DNA from: Rhabdornis inornatus
Taxonomy: Eukaryota; Chordata; Aves; Passeriformes; Rhabdornithidae
Assembly: GCA_013397075.1 (NCBI GenBank)
Contig: VWZS01010874.1
Span: 312,039 to 376,038 of the forward strand
Reading direction: 5' to 3'
DNA: 64,000 nucleotides
Shown: one piece after another, positions 25,401-36,837 of the stretch
Numbering within the stretch: the first letter of the stretch is position 1
Layout: every line of letters begins with the position of its first letter
Position numbers and translations under genes: made by a program
Notes under the pieces: model-generated
The model's input: the letters and a program-made list of their open reading frames with translations, nothing else
Told to the model about the DNA's origin: nothing
The model's database searches: none

Positions 25401-27174
25401 AAGGTTCTTTAATATGTAATTGTTTAAACATCATCCCCAAAGATGCTTTCATGTGAGCAGAAGGAAAGGTCTCATTTTGTAGATAAAGATCAATTTATCT
25501 TTGGCAATCAGATACAATATATCAGGTGGGAGCTGAGCACTCCCTGGTTTTGAAGGATCAGAGTGAGACAAAGAATATTCTGCACATTCTCCCAGCTCAG
25601 TGGCACACAGACAGGATTTGATCTTCCCATGTAAATTGTGGCACTGAGACGTCTTCAGTGAAAACAGAATCGCTCTGAGTCATACAGCTGCAAGAAAATG
25701 TAATTCAATCTCTCAAAACTTTTCAAAACATCACTGAATAAATGCCTAATGTGCTAAATGGGATTAAAAGGGCCAGCTTTCCCTGCAGGCTCCCATAGGG
25801 GAGAGCCAGGAGCAAAAAGCTGCTAGGGAGACAGTAAGCATTTCTTATTTCTGCAGTGGGTGTTTGTGGCTCCTGTCCCCTCGGCTGCAGCAGACAGGGG
25901 CTGGCAGGCTGGGTGTCACACCTGGGGAAAGGACGTATATGCATCAGTTCAGTGTTCCCACGAGGGTTACACATGTCACACTAATATCATGCTGCCCTTG
26001 CTGTGATTCACTGAACAAAGCACTGAAATGTGAATGCAGATTTCAACACTTGGTGAGGAGCTCTCCTGGAGCTGCCTGATAACTGCTCCTTACTCCCCAG
26101 CCAGGTGTTGAATATCTGGCTCGGTTTCTTTACAGAGGCATTTGTTTTCCACAGCAAATTTAGCAAATTTCCACAGCTTCCAGAGGGTCACATATGCATC
26201 CTGGAAATGGCTGTGGTAATTTCACCATTAGGATGATTTTCCTAACTGAAGATGAGTCCTGTTCTTTGGGCAACTGGTGTTTAGTGGATTCCTGGAGCCA
26301 GTTTGCATGGGCAGCACCCACACCAGCAGCCAGGCAGCTCCCAGATTCCAGCAGGAGCTGGGAAGGCACTCTGCTCCCTGGGCGTTGTTTTGAAGCAGCC
26401 ATGTACGACAGACTATACCCATCCATCTGCTTATTACATTGAATGTGACAGATTCCCTAATAATTTTAATACGCAACCTAATATTTTTTAATATGTACTC
26501 CCTTTTTATTCAGAGGACTAAGTGCATTACACATGGATAGTTACTATACCTTGAACTGGACCTTTCGTTTCAGTCTTTAAATTTAAACAGAGCTGCTTTC
26601 ACATGTGAACATGAGACTTTCTTTCCTGACTCAGGATAGGATTTTTTTTTTAAAAGCTATTTCCACTCAACTACTTTCCCAAACCAATAGCCTGCAGACA
26701 TAGTAAACAGCTACATTTTCTCAACAATACCACAATTTTGACCATTTCTCCTTTTCTTTGAATTGTACAAAAAACCTTTGAGTTAACACCACCTTCAGAA
26801 CTCCTTTACAACACTATGCCAAGTGTATTTATATGCTGCTCCATAGGATTCACAGAGAAATCACGTTGTTTCAGTGCTCCAGGCAGCATTGCAAATAAAG
26901 CTTTTATATTGATACACATAATGATTTAGAAAAGTTTTCTTCTGGGTCAATTTATGGTGTATTTGAGTTCTGAAAATTAAGACAGAGAAAGACATAAAAA
27001 CCACAAGTAATTTTGGGTGTACTTATGTATGTTCTACTTCAGTGTTTGAAAATTTCAGCCAGGAAAATGTACAGTGCTCCTGAAGTAGCAACTGCTTTTA
27101 TTCTATTGCACACACACTTCGAAAAGTCCTGCACAGCCTGAACACAGGAATGCCTCTTTTTATACATCTAGATA
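22476..27174. other. Unique non-coding sequence, no gene seen
   Basis: The frame at 24134-24607 (157 codons) has no recognised domain and is overlapped by long frames on the other strand. A short TA/CA microsatellite lies at about 23243-23266, and A-rich tracts lie at 24981-25005. An inverted repeat (agataaa...tttatct) lies near 25481-25500. No mobile element was recognised. Confidence 0.5.
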
Positions 27175-27456
27175 GTGATAGGACAAGGGGGAATGGTTTT
27201 AATCCTAAAGAGGAGAAACTCAGATTAGATGTCAGTAAGAAATTCTCTGCTCAGAGGATGGTGAGGACAGGTTGCCCAGAGATGTTGTGGATGCCTGGAA
27301 CACATCCCTGGAAGTGTTAAAGGCCACATTGGGTGGGGCCCTGACCAACCTGGTCTAGTGGGTGGCATCCCTGCCCATGGCAGGGGGCTGGAACCAGATG
27401 GGAACCAGATGGTGTTTAAGGTTCCTCCCAACCCAGACCATTCTATGGTTCCGTGA
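27175..27456 (+). mobile_element. CR1 LINE 3' end, 5'-truncated
   Basis: This is the 3' untranslated end of a CR1 non-LTR retrotransposon, the main LINE of birds. Recognisable in order are 'gataggacaagggggaatgg', the 'aggttgcccagagatgttgtgg' region, 'ccctggaagtgttaaaggcc', 'ccaacctggtctagtgggtg', 'ccctgcccatggcagggggc' and the closing 'ttcctcccaacccagaccat' with a final octamer-like 'ttctatggttccgtga'. Strong 5' truncation is normal for the family. An 11-base unit (ggaaccagatg) is doubled near 27398-27419. No coding sequence remains. Moderate divergence from the avian consensus suggests an intermediate age. Confidence 0.93.
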
Positions 27457-27793
27457 ATTTAGAATCCAGCAGGGCAGACTCAGCTTTACTCAAGGCCCAA
27501 ACCTTCTCTAGGGATGAGATTTAAAGAGCTGAGAAATTTCTAGAGGAGAAAAACTGAGAGGAAGGAGCCTTGGCTACAAATCCAAGGAAAACACAGAGCG
27601 ACTTCATTTCCCTATGGCACCCTGTGCACCCTTGCATGAATTCAGAGTCTGTGGGCAGCTGTGGTACACCTGATCCTATCTCTTGTGTATATGATCACAT
27701 CATTCCCTAGAAAGGATAGGAACAGCCGTTTTAAGCTGTCCCCTAGTGAATTCTGTCACACTGATATATCACAGTCTCACCAATTTTTGGAGT
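27457..27793. other. Short spacer between CR1 and LTR, no gene
   Basis: Unique sequence separating the CR1 tail from the LTR. A 65-codon frame that begins here runs into the LTR and is not gene-like. Confidence 0.5.
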
Positions 27794-27798
27794 ATGGA

Positions 27799-27827
27799 TG
27801 TGTCACTGTTGGGGCAGACGTGACACA
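27799..27827. repeat. Inverted repeat at LTR edge
   Basis: TGTGTCAC (27799-27806) and GTGACACA (27820-27827) can pair across a 13-base loop. The loop contains the alternative LTR end TGTTGGGG. A stem exactly at the element edge may reflect the integrase end sequence or a nested boundary. Confidence 0.85.
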
Positions 27828-28337
27828 TGAAAAGGCACACTACTTTTCAGAAGGCTAATATCCCATTTATTACAACAACTGGCTGTCTTTTATACACTCT
27901 ACAAAGTTTACACTTTGTGGATAGAGACACCTAGAGAGCTGCAAAATTACAGCTCGAGAATCCTTTCTCTCAAGCCTGAATCCTTCTTGCTTCCCAGGCT
28001 CATAAGCTGATAATAGCTGCAGACAGAAAGGAAATTTCCTGAAGTGATAAATGGTCAAAAACAACTTAGAATCTGGTGAAAAACAGAGTGGAATTCATAA
28101 TAAAGATTAACACCTGTTGTTTTTCCCATGGGATACATCCTGAGGCATGGTCTCCTGGGTGTTTATCCCAATTAGCCAACAAGCTACTGTCCTGTTCTAG
28201 TCTCTTGTAATGTGCTTTAAATACAAGCTCTCCGCTCAATAAAATCGGCCTTTTTTCCCTAAAAAGGTCCATGTGTGTTGCTGCTCTTTTTTTCTCTCTC
28301 TAGGACCGCAACCACAACACTTTGGTCATTGGTTACA
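27799..28337. mobile_element. Solo LTR of an endogenous retrovirus (old copy)
   Basis: A stretch of about 539 bases starts TGTG and ends TACA. It is flanked on both sides by ATGGA (27794-27798 and 28338-28342), a plausible 5-bp target-site duplication. Internal LTR-type signals lie on both strands. On the minus strand there is a TATAAAAG box (27894 to 27887) followed 16 bases later by AATAAA (27871 to 27866). On the plus strand there is TTTAAATA (28216-28223) followed by AATAAA (28238-28243). No gag, pol or env sequence adjoins it, so it is a solo LTR left by recombination. An alternative boundary, 27807-28319 (TGTTG...CAACA), has matching ends but no target duplication. I slightly favour minus orientation. 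The family (ERVK- or ERVL-like) is undecided. Confidence 0.68.
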
Positions 28338-28342
28338 ATGGA

Positions 28343-28860
28343 GCATCATAATGTTCATTGGTGTCAAACCATCTCCACCTCTGTTTTTCACAAAACTTTT
28401 CTAAAAATGCTTTTCCCAGCTGCAGGTTTTTTTCTTGCTTATCTTCTTCTCCTTCTTCTCTTCTTGGTCTCCATACCAACGGCCTTGGTCAGAAATAAAC
28501 CTTATCCATTAACCCTCTCTGGCTCACAGGCCAGCTGTGAGCCTCCTACCATATGGATGGGAGATGACCACAGAAAAAACAGTTGTTCTGCACAGAAAAG
28601 CAACACAGGGTGCAAGAAGAGCAGGTCAGGAGCAGAGGCACGAGCATGATGTTTGTTTGGGAGAGGAGAAGCAGCAGAGGGTTCAGAGACAGCAGGCACA
28701 GCGTGTACAGGAGCACCGAGGGCTGGCTGGGCAGGCAGTGCCTCTGGTGACTCCAGATCTGTCCGTAAGGAATCACACCTAGGGCACAAAGACATTGGAG
28801 TCATTGACACAGCAGTGCCAAACGGCTCCTCGTGGAGTCAGACATTTGGGAGCAGATAAA
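28343..28860. other. Flank of LTR: pyrimidine-rich tract and hairpin, no gene
   Basis: A long pyrimidine tract lies at about 28426-28472 (clusters of ttcttctcc type). A perfect hairpin follows at 28521-28543, with 9-base arms GGCTCACAG and CTGTGAGCC and a 5-base loop. Overlapping frames of up to 124 codons on both strands have no domain and are rejected. The tract could be leftover retroviral sequence, but I could not show that. Confidence 0.45.
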
Positions 28861-28879
28861 GCCCCTAAAGAATGCTTCT

Positions 28880-29200
28880 TTTCTCCCTGAGAGATTAATG
28901 TAGATGTGAACGCATTAGCGCTGTTTAAGGGAGAGTATTATCTTTGACAGATAACTGGGATTGGGAATATTATATTACCAAATAATGGACCTTTTAAATT
29001 CTGTCATCATTACTTATCAGGTACATTAGTTTAAAACCTGCAATTTTGAACTTAGCATTATTGAGCTTTTGAAAGATTGAATTACTGAGCTTTTGTTTGT
29101 GAATGGCTCCGTGAAATTTCCTGAAAAGGATAGTCCTCGTCCTTCATTGTGTCGAAGTGAATGCCAAATAACATACTTTATTGATATTTACAGACATACA
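28880..29200. promoter_or_regulatory. Possible conserved non-coding element
   Basis: This AT-rich block keeps CpGs (28911, 28919 and several near 29110-29155). It has a perfect inverted pair of GATA-type words, TTATCT and AGATAA (28938-28943 and 28949-28954), and a 15-base direct repeat with one mismatch, attattgagcttttg (29057-29071) and attactgagcttttg (29081-29095). The combination resembles a developmental enhancer. No conservation evidence is available, so this is an inference. Confidence 0.28.
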
Positions 29201-30924
29201 AATGATAGTACTAATGCACCTTAATGTCTGTCTCCCCAGTGAAAAGCCAGAGCTCTGTTAGATAATACGGTGCACTGTATCTCTTTTGTAAACCTGTTTG
29301 GAAGAGTTAGTGTTTACCCCCCCTTCCCTTCCTGAAAACCTCATTTGCACAAGCAGCCTCACATGGGCAGGTTTGCAGTACAGGCTTCCCTCTAAGGGTC
29401 ACTTTGTTTTACTCATTAGATAGACCAAAAAATACAAAGGTTACAAACATAGCTTGCAGGTATTGGCAGGAGAGCCATGTCCAGTATGTCAAAAATTAGA
29501 TATTCATAAGCACGTCCACAATTGGGTTAGATAGGGAGGATAAAGCCCTATATTCATTAAGTGATGAGTCTCAGCCGAGGGTTTAGGAGTAAAATTTCCT
29601 GCTGAGCTGTTAAATCTCCCAGCTGCCTCCTGAGGGGGTTCAGGAACAGGGTGGTGCAGCAAGATCTGCTCCAACAGCCATGGCAGGGAACTGGACTGCT
29701 CTGGTGACACAGGTAACATCTGTGAGCTTCCCCTTCTCCATACTGAACTGTGAGATTCACTCTTCAAGGCAGGATTTTCAAAGCTGAACTAGGAAATTAA
29801 TCTCAAAAATCCCATAGACATAGCATGCAAATTGGGTGTTTTCTTTATACCAGCACTTTTGAAAATTCACACTGAGTTTCTCAAAGTTGTTTGGTGAGAG
29901 CAAGACTTTTTATTTTTCAAACTTTTCCAACTTTTTAAGAAGTCAATAGAGTAGTGAGCCAAAAAATAGGAAGAATGATAAGCTACAGCCATGAAATGCA
30001 AAAGGAATGTTTGTGAGAATATATGTTTGTTTAATGAGGTAGGTTCAAATTATGCTCATAAAACAAAATCAGAGAAAAAGAAAAGATATCCAGTAAATAT
30101 CCCTGACACTCCATTAGACCCTAAATGTAGGTACCGCCTCTGCCTAAACAACTCAAAACACTTGGAAACAGTTTAAAATATATTTTGTTTTGCTTGTTCA
30201 GTCTTTATGTTTTTTTTTTAAATTAACCGCATTTTTTCATGCCTCTGAGATAAAACCTGTTATAGCTGTGAGCCAGACTTCAAATAGATGAATGTTCTGT
30301 AAATGTTAAAAGAAAGAAAATTATTTCAAAAACAAAGTCTCTTCTTCTGAATGATGCCTTTTTTTCCCCCCTCACAAATGAAATACACTCTCAATTCAGA
30401 TGAAAAAAAGCTGGACATCTATTCAACTCATCAATTCAGCCAGCAGTGAGGAGCAAACTCAACTCAGTATTAATGAGTTGTTTATCAGGTCAAGCTTAAA
30501 ATTTGTATGTTTTTATGTTCTTCCAAACTCGTGTATGTTCTTAGGTGTCTTTGCCACAGAGAGAAGCTTCATTGTTATACTTGGATACTTGTAAGATTTG
30601 CAAAATGCTACATATTCATAAAAAAAAAAAAATCCAAAAAAATCCCAAGTTACTCATCAAAAATCAGTTTCATTCTCTCCTCAAAACGGTATTTCTCTTG
30701 TCTGCACTCACTGAGAGTGAGAAAGATGAAGATAATGTACTTATTTTTAATTTGGAGCAATTTTGTTGAACCTCACCTGAATTACTCCAGGTATAATTTG
30801 TGGCACATAACAATGACATTATTTTCTACAGATAAAAACTAAACTGCCTTAGGTATTTTTTGACTCCTAAATCATTGACCGTTCATCACTCTGTACTGGT
30901 ACATTTTGAAATGTGCCAACCAGT
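29201..30924. other. Unique non-coding sequence, no gene seen
   Basis: Frames of up to 111 codons (30507-30842, lysine- and serine-rich through an A-tract) are not gene-like. A-runs lie near 30620-30650. No mobile element was recognised. Confidence 0.5.
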
Positions 30925-31011
30925 CGAAAATGTCCCTGCTTGTGACAGGGGGTAGGAACTGGATGATCTTTAAGGTCTCTTCCAACTAAAAACAGTCCAT
31001 GATTCGATGGA
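30925..31011 (+). mobile_element. CR1 LINE 3' tail, very short
   Basis: Only the last ~85 bases of a CR1 remain: 'aaaatgtccctgcttgtgac', 'agggggtaggaactggatga', 'tctttaaggtctcttccaac' and the closing 'ccatgattcgatgga'. Orientation is plus. This is the standard end of avian CR1 and reflects heavy 5' truncation at insertion. Confidence 0.9.
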
Positions 31012-31356
31012 AAGATAATAAGGATGTGCAAACATAGCAAAATGCAATCAATCCAAAATGAGTATAATGATTTCTCAGCCAAAATCAGCAAATCTATGGA
31101 TAAGAAGAACACTAGAATATGAGGTTGGAGACATGAGAGCATCCTCTTTCTGTGTGACATTAGGGTTTTTTGCGCAAAATGAAACAAGTCAATATGCCTC
31201 ATTCTAGCCAAGGCTAACATCTGCATTTATATTTGGGGAGTAATGTAACTCAGAGACCCACAAATGCTTTTTCTTGCCTCTACAAGCTCTTTTCATTATG
31301 CTAAAAGCTCATTACCATTTTAATTTTTAGATCACAATTCTCATTACTTGCTACTT
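31012..31356. other. Unique sequence between two CR1 tails
   Basis: No gene seen. The minus-strand 119-codon frame over 30867-31226 starts beyond the CR1 tail and runs through it, so it is not a real gene. Confidence 0.5.
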
Positions 31357-31384
31357 AAAAAAAAAAAAAAGAAAAAAAGAAAAA
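31357..31384. repeat. A-rich tract
   Basis: Fourteen As, then G-interrupted A-runs. Simple repeat with no retrocopy body identified. Confidence 0.9.
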
Positions 31385-31624
31385 GGCTTAAGGTTTGAGC
31401 TGTGTGTAGTGCTGGAGAACTTGCATGGGTATCAAAACTTTTTTCCCCACAATGCAGGGGAAAGTACTCAATGGCTCAGCAGATACTGGACTATCCAGAA
31501 CCCCAAGATAAGGGTGGTAAAAGTGTTTTCTCCTTGAGCTATTGTTCATGAGGGATTTTGCACTTTCTTTGAAAGGCAAGGTTAGAAATGGATGCTAAGA
31601 TCCAAAGGAAGATTTTAGGATTTT

Positions 31625-31724
31625 GGGGGATATGGTTTAGGGGTGATTTGCATGGTGCTTGGCTTACAGCTGGACTAGATGGTCTTGAGTTTCTTCCAGC
31701 CCTGACAATCCTGTGATTCTGTGA
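31625..31724 (+). mobile_element. CR1 LINE 3' tail
   Basis: The order is 'gggggatatggtttaggggt', 'catggtgcttggcttacagc', 'tggactagatggtcttgagt', 'ttcttccagccctgac' and the duplicated end 'ctgtgattctgtga'. The terminal ATTCTGTGA-type repeat is diagnostic of CR1. It lies about 600 bases from the previous CR1 tail, in the same orientation but from a different subfamily variant, so they are two independent insertions. Confidence 0.92.
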
Positions 31725-34264
31725 TCAGTTATAAAAAACTAGCTTTTCTGGTGTCCTCCTTAGAGGGACAATGTCTCTGTCCTGCAGCTGTTGAATGTCA
31801 TCAACTCACTAGAAAGAAGAACTGCTTAAAATTAAACCTTTTCTGTTCAAGATGAGGGGGAATATATTCAAACTGCTTAACATGATCTTACTCAAGTTTA
31901 CAGAAGCATGTTTAAAGAGCACATCCTACTTCTGCCATCCCAGAGCAATTTTTAGGCATTTCAAGCCATATTCTGTTGACATGTACAACACCACAAACAC
32001 CCACTGCCATTCATACAGGCTAAATGACATGAACATCTCCTATCCTGTGGAATTTCACAGTACTCCAGTGAAAATGATGGGAAAGGAAGGAGATCCAGCT
32101 TTTCATTGCTGTCCCTCCTTCAGCCTCCTCTCTTCTGCTCCTGCAAATCTTTACACACTAAATGGATGAAATGAAGTTTTTAACCCGAGGTCAGCTGGGT
32201 CTTGCAATGCCCAGCATGGAAAGCTTTTGGGCACCTCATAGGAACAGCACTGGCACTAGAGTTATGTGCTTTAGGCACCAGCACTGTTATTTATGCCTTA
32301 TTATGTTATTTAATAAAGAGTCTTTCAGATAATGACCGACAAATATGCTTTAGTTTAGGGCACAGAACAGAAAGATTACATGCTAATGGAAACAGCCAGG
32401 AAAGAAACACGATAGGCAGGGACACAGAAGAGTAAACAAGAGAGGCAGAATTTGAAAATGGCAAAGATGCAAGCAAATATTTGTGCAGGCTAGCTAATGT
32501 CAACCTACCACCATTGCCTGGGGGGTGTGGTCCCCACGAAGGACCCTGAGCTCCCTCCTGTGTGTCTCTCAAGGGGAAAAGGCTTATCCAGACAAAAAAT
32601 GTCCCAGCACTTTGGGGAAGAGGAGATATTTCTCAGACACATGCTTTAGAGTGGAATTCTCAAAGAGATACTTGAGACACTTTGTTAAGCACAAAAACTC
32701 AGAAGCTGTTAGGGTGCAGGGCCAGACAAAGCCCCCATGGGGAATTCTGAGGGAGCAGAAATGCTGACACACCTTCCTTGAAGTGTTTGTATTTTGTTAG
32801 ATGCAGAACTAAAACCCAGCTAAGCAGAAATATTCCACTTGAAAAAAAATAAAGTTTAAATAAGCTCAGTGCCCAAATGCCTGTGTTTAAAGCTCAGGTA
32901 CATTTGAAGTCAAAAACAGAGACAATGTTGGAATACAAGATGCAAATTGGAGAGTCTAATCTCTGTGCAGTGATCAGCACACTCACTTTATCAGGTTTCC
33001 ATCTGTCATCTGAGCTGCAAGTTTACAGGCAATGTACTGTCTGTCCTGAAATCTACATCTCTGATAAGGCATTCTGGTTTCTGTACTGGAGAGTCTCCTC
33101 CACTGAGATAACCAGTCTTTTATTTGGGGAAAAAGGTAAGGGAATTTATTCACAAACATACTAGAAAACTGACAGCTTTTCTGTCTGTTTTCACTTTTGA
33201 AATACCGTTGCAATTTCAAAGTTTCCTCCTAGAATGGGAATAAAGTTTCCAAGCTCAGAAAAAATGTTTAGAATAAACAGGTTTTTTTCAGGTGATGGTA
33301 AAGAGTACTGTCAGTGGAACTAAAAGGAATTTTAAAGACCATCAGATTTAATAAACTTGTCTGAATAGTTTTCCTATAAGTTGTTTTTCTAGTAGATCAC
33401 AAAACTCCCTGTTAAAGAGCCAAAAATATTATTAAGCAAAAAAATTAAAAGCACAGGTGCTAGGGTGCCATGCTGGACAGAGGTCTTGTGGTGAATGTTG
33501 AGGAAACAGAAATATTAACATTTCTGAGTACTGAGCCCTGCTCATATACGGAATTTCAAAGGCCTTTCCTTATTTTATGTTAGCTTTAATTTCAACCTAA
33601 AAATTGTTCTATTCTTGCAATAAAGCACCAGGAGTAGCAAATCTGAAACCAGTCTGTAAATGAGATATCCCATAGACAGGGGAAAGGCAGAAGTGTTTTG
33701 TATCAAACCTATTTAGTCCCTAAAGCCAACTGTGCATGGAATCCATGCTTTATGACTGTCAGGTAAGACTGACCACAGATAACTTGGGTGTTATTATAAC
33801 ATAGAAAAGCTGAATTGATACATCTGTAAAATCTGCAGACCTTTTTATTTATGCATATATGCTTTTGCAAAAGGAAATAAACACTTCTGAAACATAGACC
33901 CTCTGTGAGCAGCCCCCTGATAATAAATCTGAACCACCTCTAAATAAATCTATTGTTGCTCCTCATCCACATATTAAACAGGATTAAAATTAAAAAGTAG
34001 AAAACCAGAGTGCCAAAAACTTGCACAAAACTGATAGAAACTCATAAGCCCTTTGTGCAACAGGTGTTAAATCTAGATGCAATGTGCATTATGTTACCAC
34101 CTGGGCTCATCTTATTCTGGCCAAAACAATATCCTCTGCAGGTGTGCAGAAGAAGCAGGAACTGTGCTTTAGAGAAAGGAGAGAAAGTGGCAGCTTTGGC
34201 TGAGGCTTTCACATCAAGGGTTCAGTCAAGGAACTTTGAGCTGCACAGCAGAGGATGAGCAGGT
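31725..34264. other. Unique non-coding sequence, no gene seen
   Basis: The plus-strand frame 31852-32169 (105 codons) and others have no recognised domain. No mobile element or RNA gene was identified. Confidence 0.5.
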
Positions 34265-34310
34265 CTGTCTGCAGAAATCTCTGTCTGCAGAAATCTCTGT
34301 GTGCAGAACC
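34265..34310. repeat. Tandem repeat, 16-bp unit, nearly three copies
   Basis: The unit ctgtctgcagaaatct occurs at 34265-34280 and 34281-34296, then as a diverged partial copy at 34297-34310 (ctgtgtgcagaacc). It adds a PstI-type ctgcag in the first two copies. Confidence 0.95.
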
Positions 34311-36796
34311 ATGTGCAGATGTGGGCACCTGTTGCCAGAAACATTTCTCTGAGTGCTGCTGACCCAGCTGGAAATGGCAGCACACGCCAGTAGCAGTATT
34401 TCCTGGGATTAATAAAAGAAGGATCGATTAGACAAACATAGTCTTTCACATTTATCATAATCACCATATTTATGAGCTGATTCTGACATTTCTTTTTCTT
34501 TCCACTTTTCTTGTTTCTGCTGCAGAAGTAGCTGAAGAATGCTGATGAGATATGAATGACAGTAATTCAACCCTTAGCTGCACCCAGCGCATAAAGTTCA
34601 AACCCAAATGAGAGGGTTTTGGACAGAGAAGTAATAAATTTCACTGGTGATCCTGGTTTCTCAGATTCTGTGAAGCACCAGGTCCACCAGGAAAGTGCTT
34701 GTTGCTTCATGAATACCTGGTGTTTCTTCCTCATCAGTTCAAAATTCATTAAAACTGTGAGTGAGACTCTGGAAGACTTTTTTTAAACCTTCTGCATTAT
34801 TTCCTGTATAAGAAACATATAATTTATGTCCCTCTCATTCAGCTGAGAGAGGTTCTCAGCAACATTTCTCCACAGTGACCTGCATCACTACTCCACAGCT
34901 ATTTGGAAGGTAGAGCATCCAAGCCAGGGGAAGAGATACACTTTGAGGATTTGTAAGACTTTGTTATTCAAAACACAGTTTGAAAATGGCTGTAGGAATT
35001 TAATTAGAAACTTCCATTAGGAGATTAGATGACTAGAACAAAGAAAACCAGTGAAAAGGCTTCTTATTAAAACCAGTAGCACTGCAGAATATTGATAATA
35101 TAACAAAGGAATGAGTGGATATGCATAGCAAATTATTAAAGGTTACAGATAAATGTCCAAAACTCGCTTAGTTTCTGGTTGTCCTGGTATATACAGAAGT
35201 CACTGAGAGGAGATGAGAGTGGTCCCTGGCCCTGCAGAATACAGTGGCTGAGGTAGCCAGAGGTATCAGAGCACAAAGCTCAGCAGTGCTGTGCAATTAA
35301 TTGTTTGCATCTTTCCAGCTCTAGTGCATAAGTGAAACATGAACAAACACACACAAGTCCACAGGTTGCAGCACGAATTCTAGCCACAGAGATTAGTAAA
35401 TGTAAACACCTCTGATAAAGAATCATGCCTGAAAGAAGGTGAGGCTATGCCTGGAAAAGGACTGGAGTAAGAAGAGACTCACAGTCCTGGACACTGCAGA
35501 ATCCTTAAATACCCTCATTGGGTAGTGTCAGCTCAGGTGAGTTTAAGTTCTAGAAATTGCTGCCCAGAAAAGTGTCTGAGCAGATTCCCTGGGCAGAGAA
35601 TAAGAAAAAAAAATCAGTGAAAGATTTAAGATCAAACTTGAACATAATTTGATTAAGTTCACCTTCCAGGAATGTAGATGAGTTGTTGCCATTTGTGGTT
35701 AGTACTTAGAATGCTCTTACTCAAAACAATCCTACTGTTTCCATCCAAGAGTGGTTCATATTCTCAGTAACTATCCAAGTTCTTATGGTTCTGTCCTCTA
35801 CAACCATCTGATCTGTGCCTCGTTTTATAATTTCTATAACTAGGAGCTCAGCCTTATTCAAATCAACCTTTCTGATGCAGTCTGGCCCATTTTTGAATCT
35901 GCACTGCGAATTTTCAAGACTCAGCCAAGGACAGTCAATGGGTTTGCGGGATGTGGGAACAAACAGCTGAGGCTCAAAGCACCTTCCTTTTCACATCAGA
36001 AGTGCTGGATTCCCCCAGCCATCAAGGGTGAGAGTGTTGGTCATGCCTGCACAACCTTGCAATCCTGAGCTTGCCCAGGGCTCCTCAGCCAGCTGAGCAC
36101 TGTGGTCATGTAAGTGCTCTGCTGTCAGTGTCTGAGTTAGGTCATGCAGAGTCTGATCAGCTATCTTTGCATGATGCTTCAGAAAACATTGGGTGATGAA
36201 TTGTAATTTTTAAAAAGTGCCTTTCTTACCAATACAGAGTCCATTTATATGAATACAGATTAATATTCCCTCTGTTATTGTTTGAGAAAAAATCCTTAAA
36301 TAACCAAGACAAAATCATTGCATGAGTAGCACTCAGCTGTGCCTCCACCAAAGATCCTCCCATGTTTTCCACATTCCAGTGGGCTCCAGTGAGCCAACAC
36401 CAACTGCCTTGTGCTTCCTTGCATTGCTGTGAAAGATCCTCTTAACGAGAATAATGTGCCTTCCTACCACCCTGCCCAGCTGGAAGTCAAGGCTGTGCAG
36501 GTAGCAGCTGCCAATGGCAACATCTGGACAATTTTTGCCTATAAAAAACAATAAATTAGCACACAAAGATTTGCACAGACAAGTTTCCTCTTCATTAATA
36601 CAATACAGCATTTTAGTGGTTGCCAGTTACTAAGAGGTTAATAAATTTGAATATTTCCAAGAAAAAGTAAGGGTATTACAAGATGAGCAGATAGCTAGAT
36701 GGATGACTGTAAAATACTAGAAAATTGCTGATTACTTTGCTAAAGGGCAGAGGCAAATTACAATCATTGTCTTTTGTTCTTGTGAACCCAAGGCAT

Positions 36797-36798
<2 letters not shown>
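34311..36798. other. Unique non-coding sequence, no gene seen
   Basis: No supported coding frame (92 codons at most). No mobile element was recognised. Composition is ordinary for the window. Confidence 0.5.

Positions 36799-36828
<30 letters not shown>
36799..36828. repeat. Pure 30-T tract
   Basis: Thirty uninterrupted Ts, the longest homopolymer in the window. Read on the minus strand it could be a retroposon poly-A tail, but no AATAAA or flanking duplication is visible beside it, so I keep it as a simple repeat. Its length is probably variable between individuals. Confidence 0.95.
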
Positions 36829-36837
<9 letters not shown>

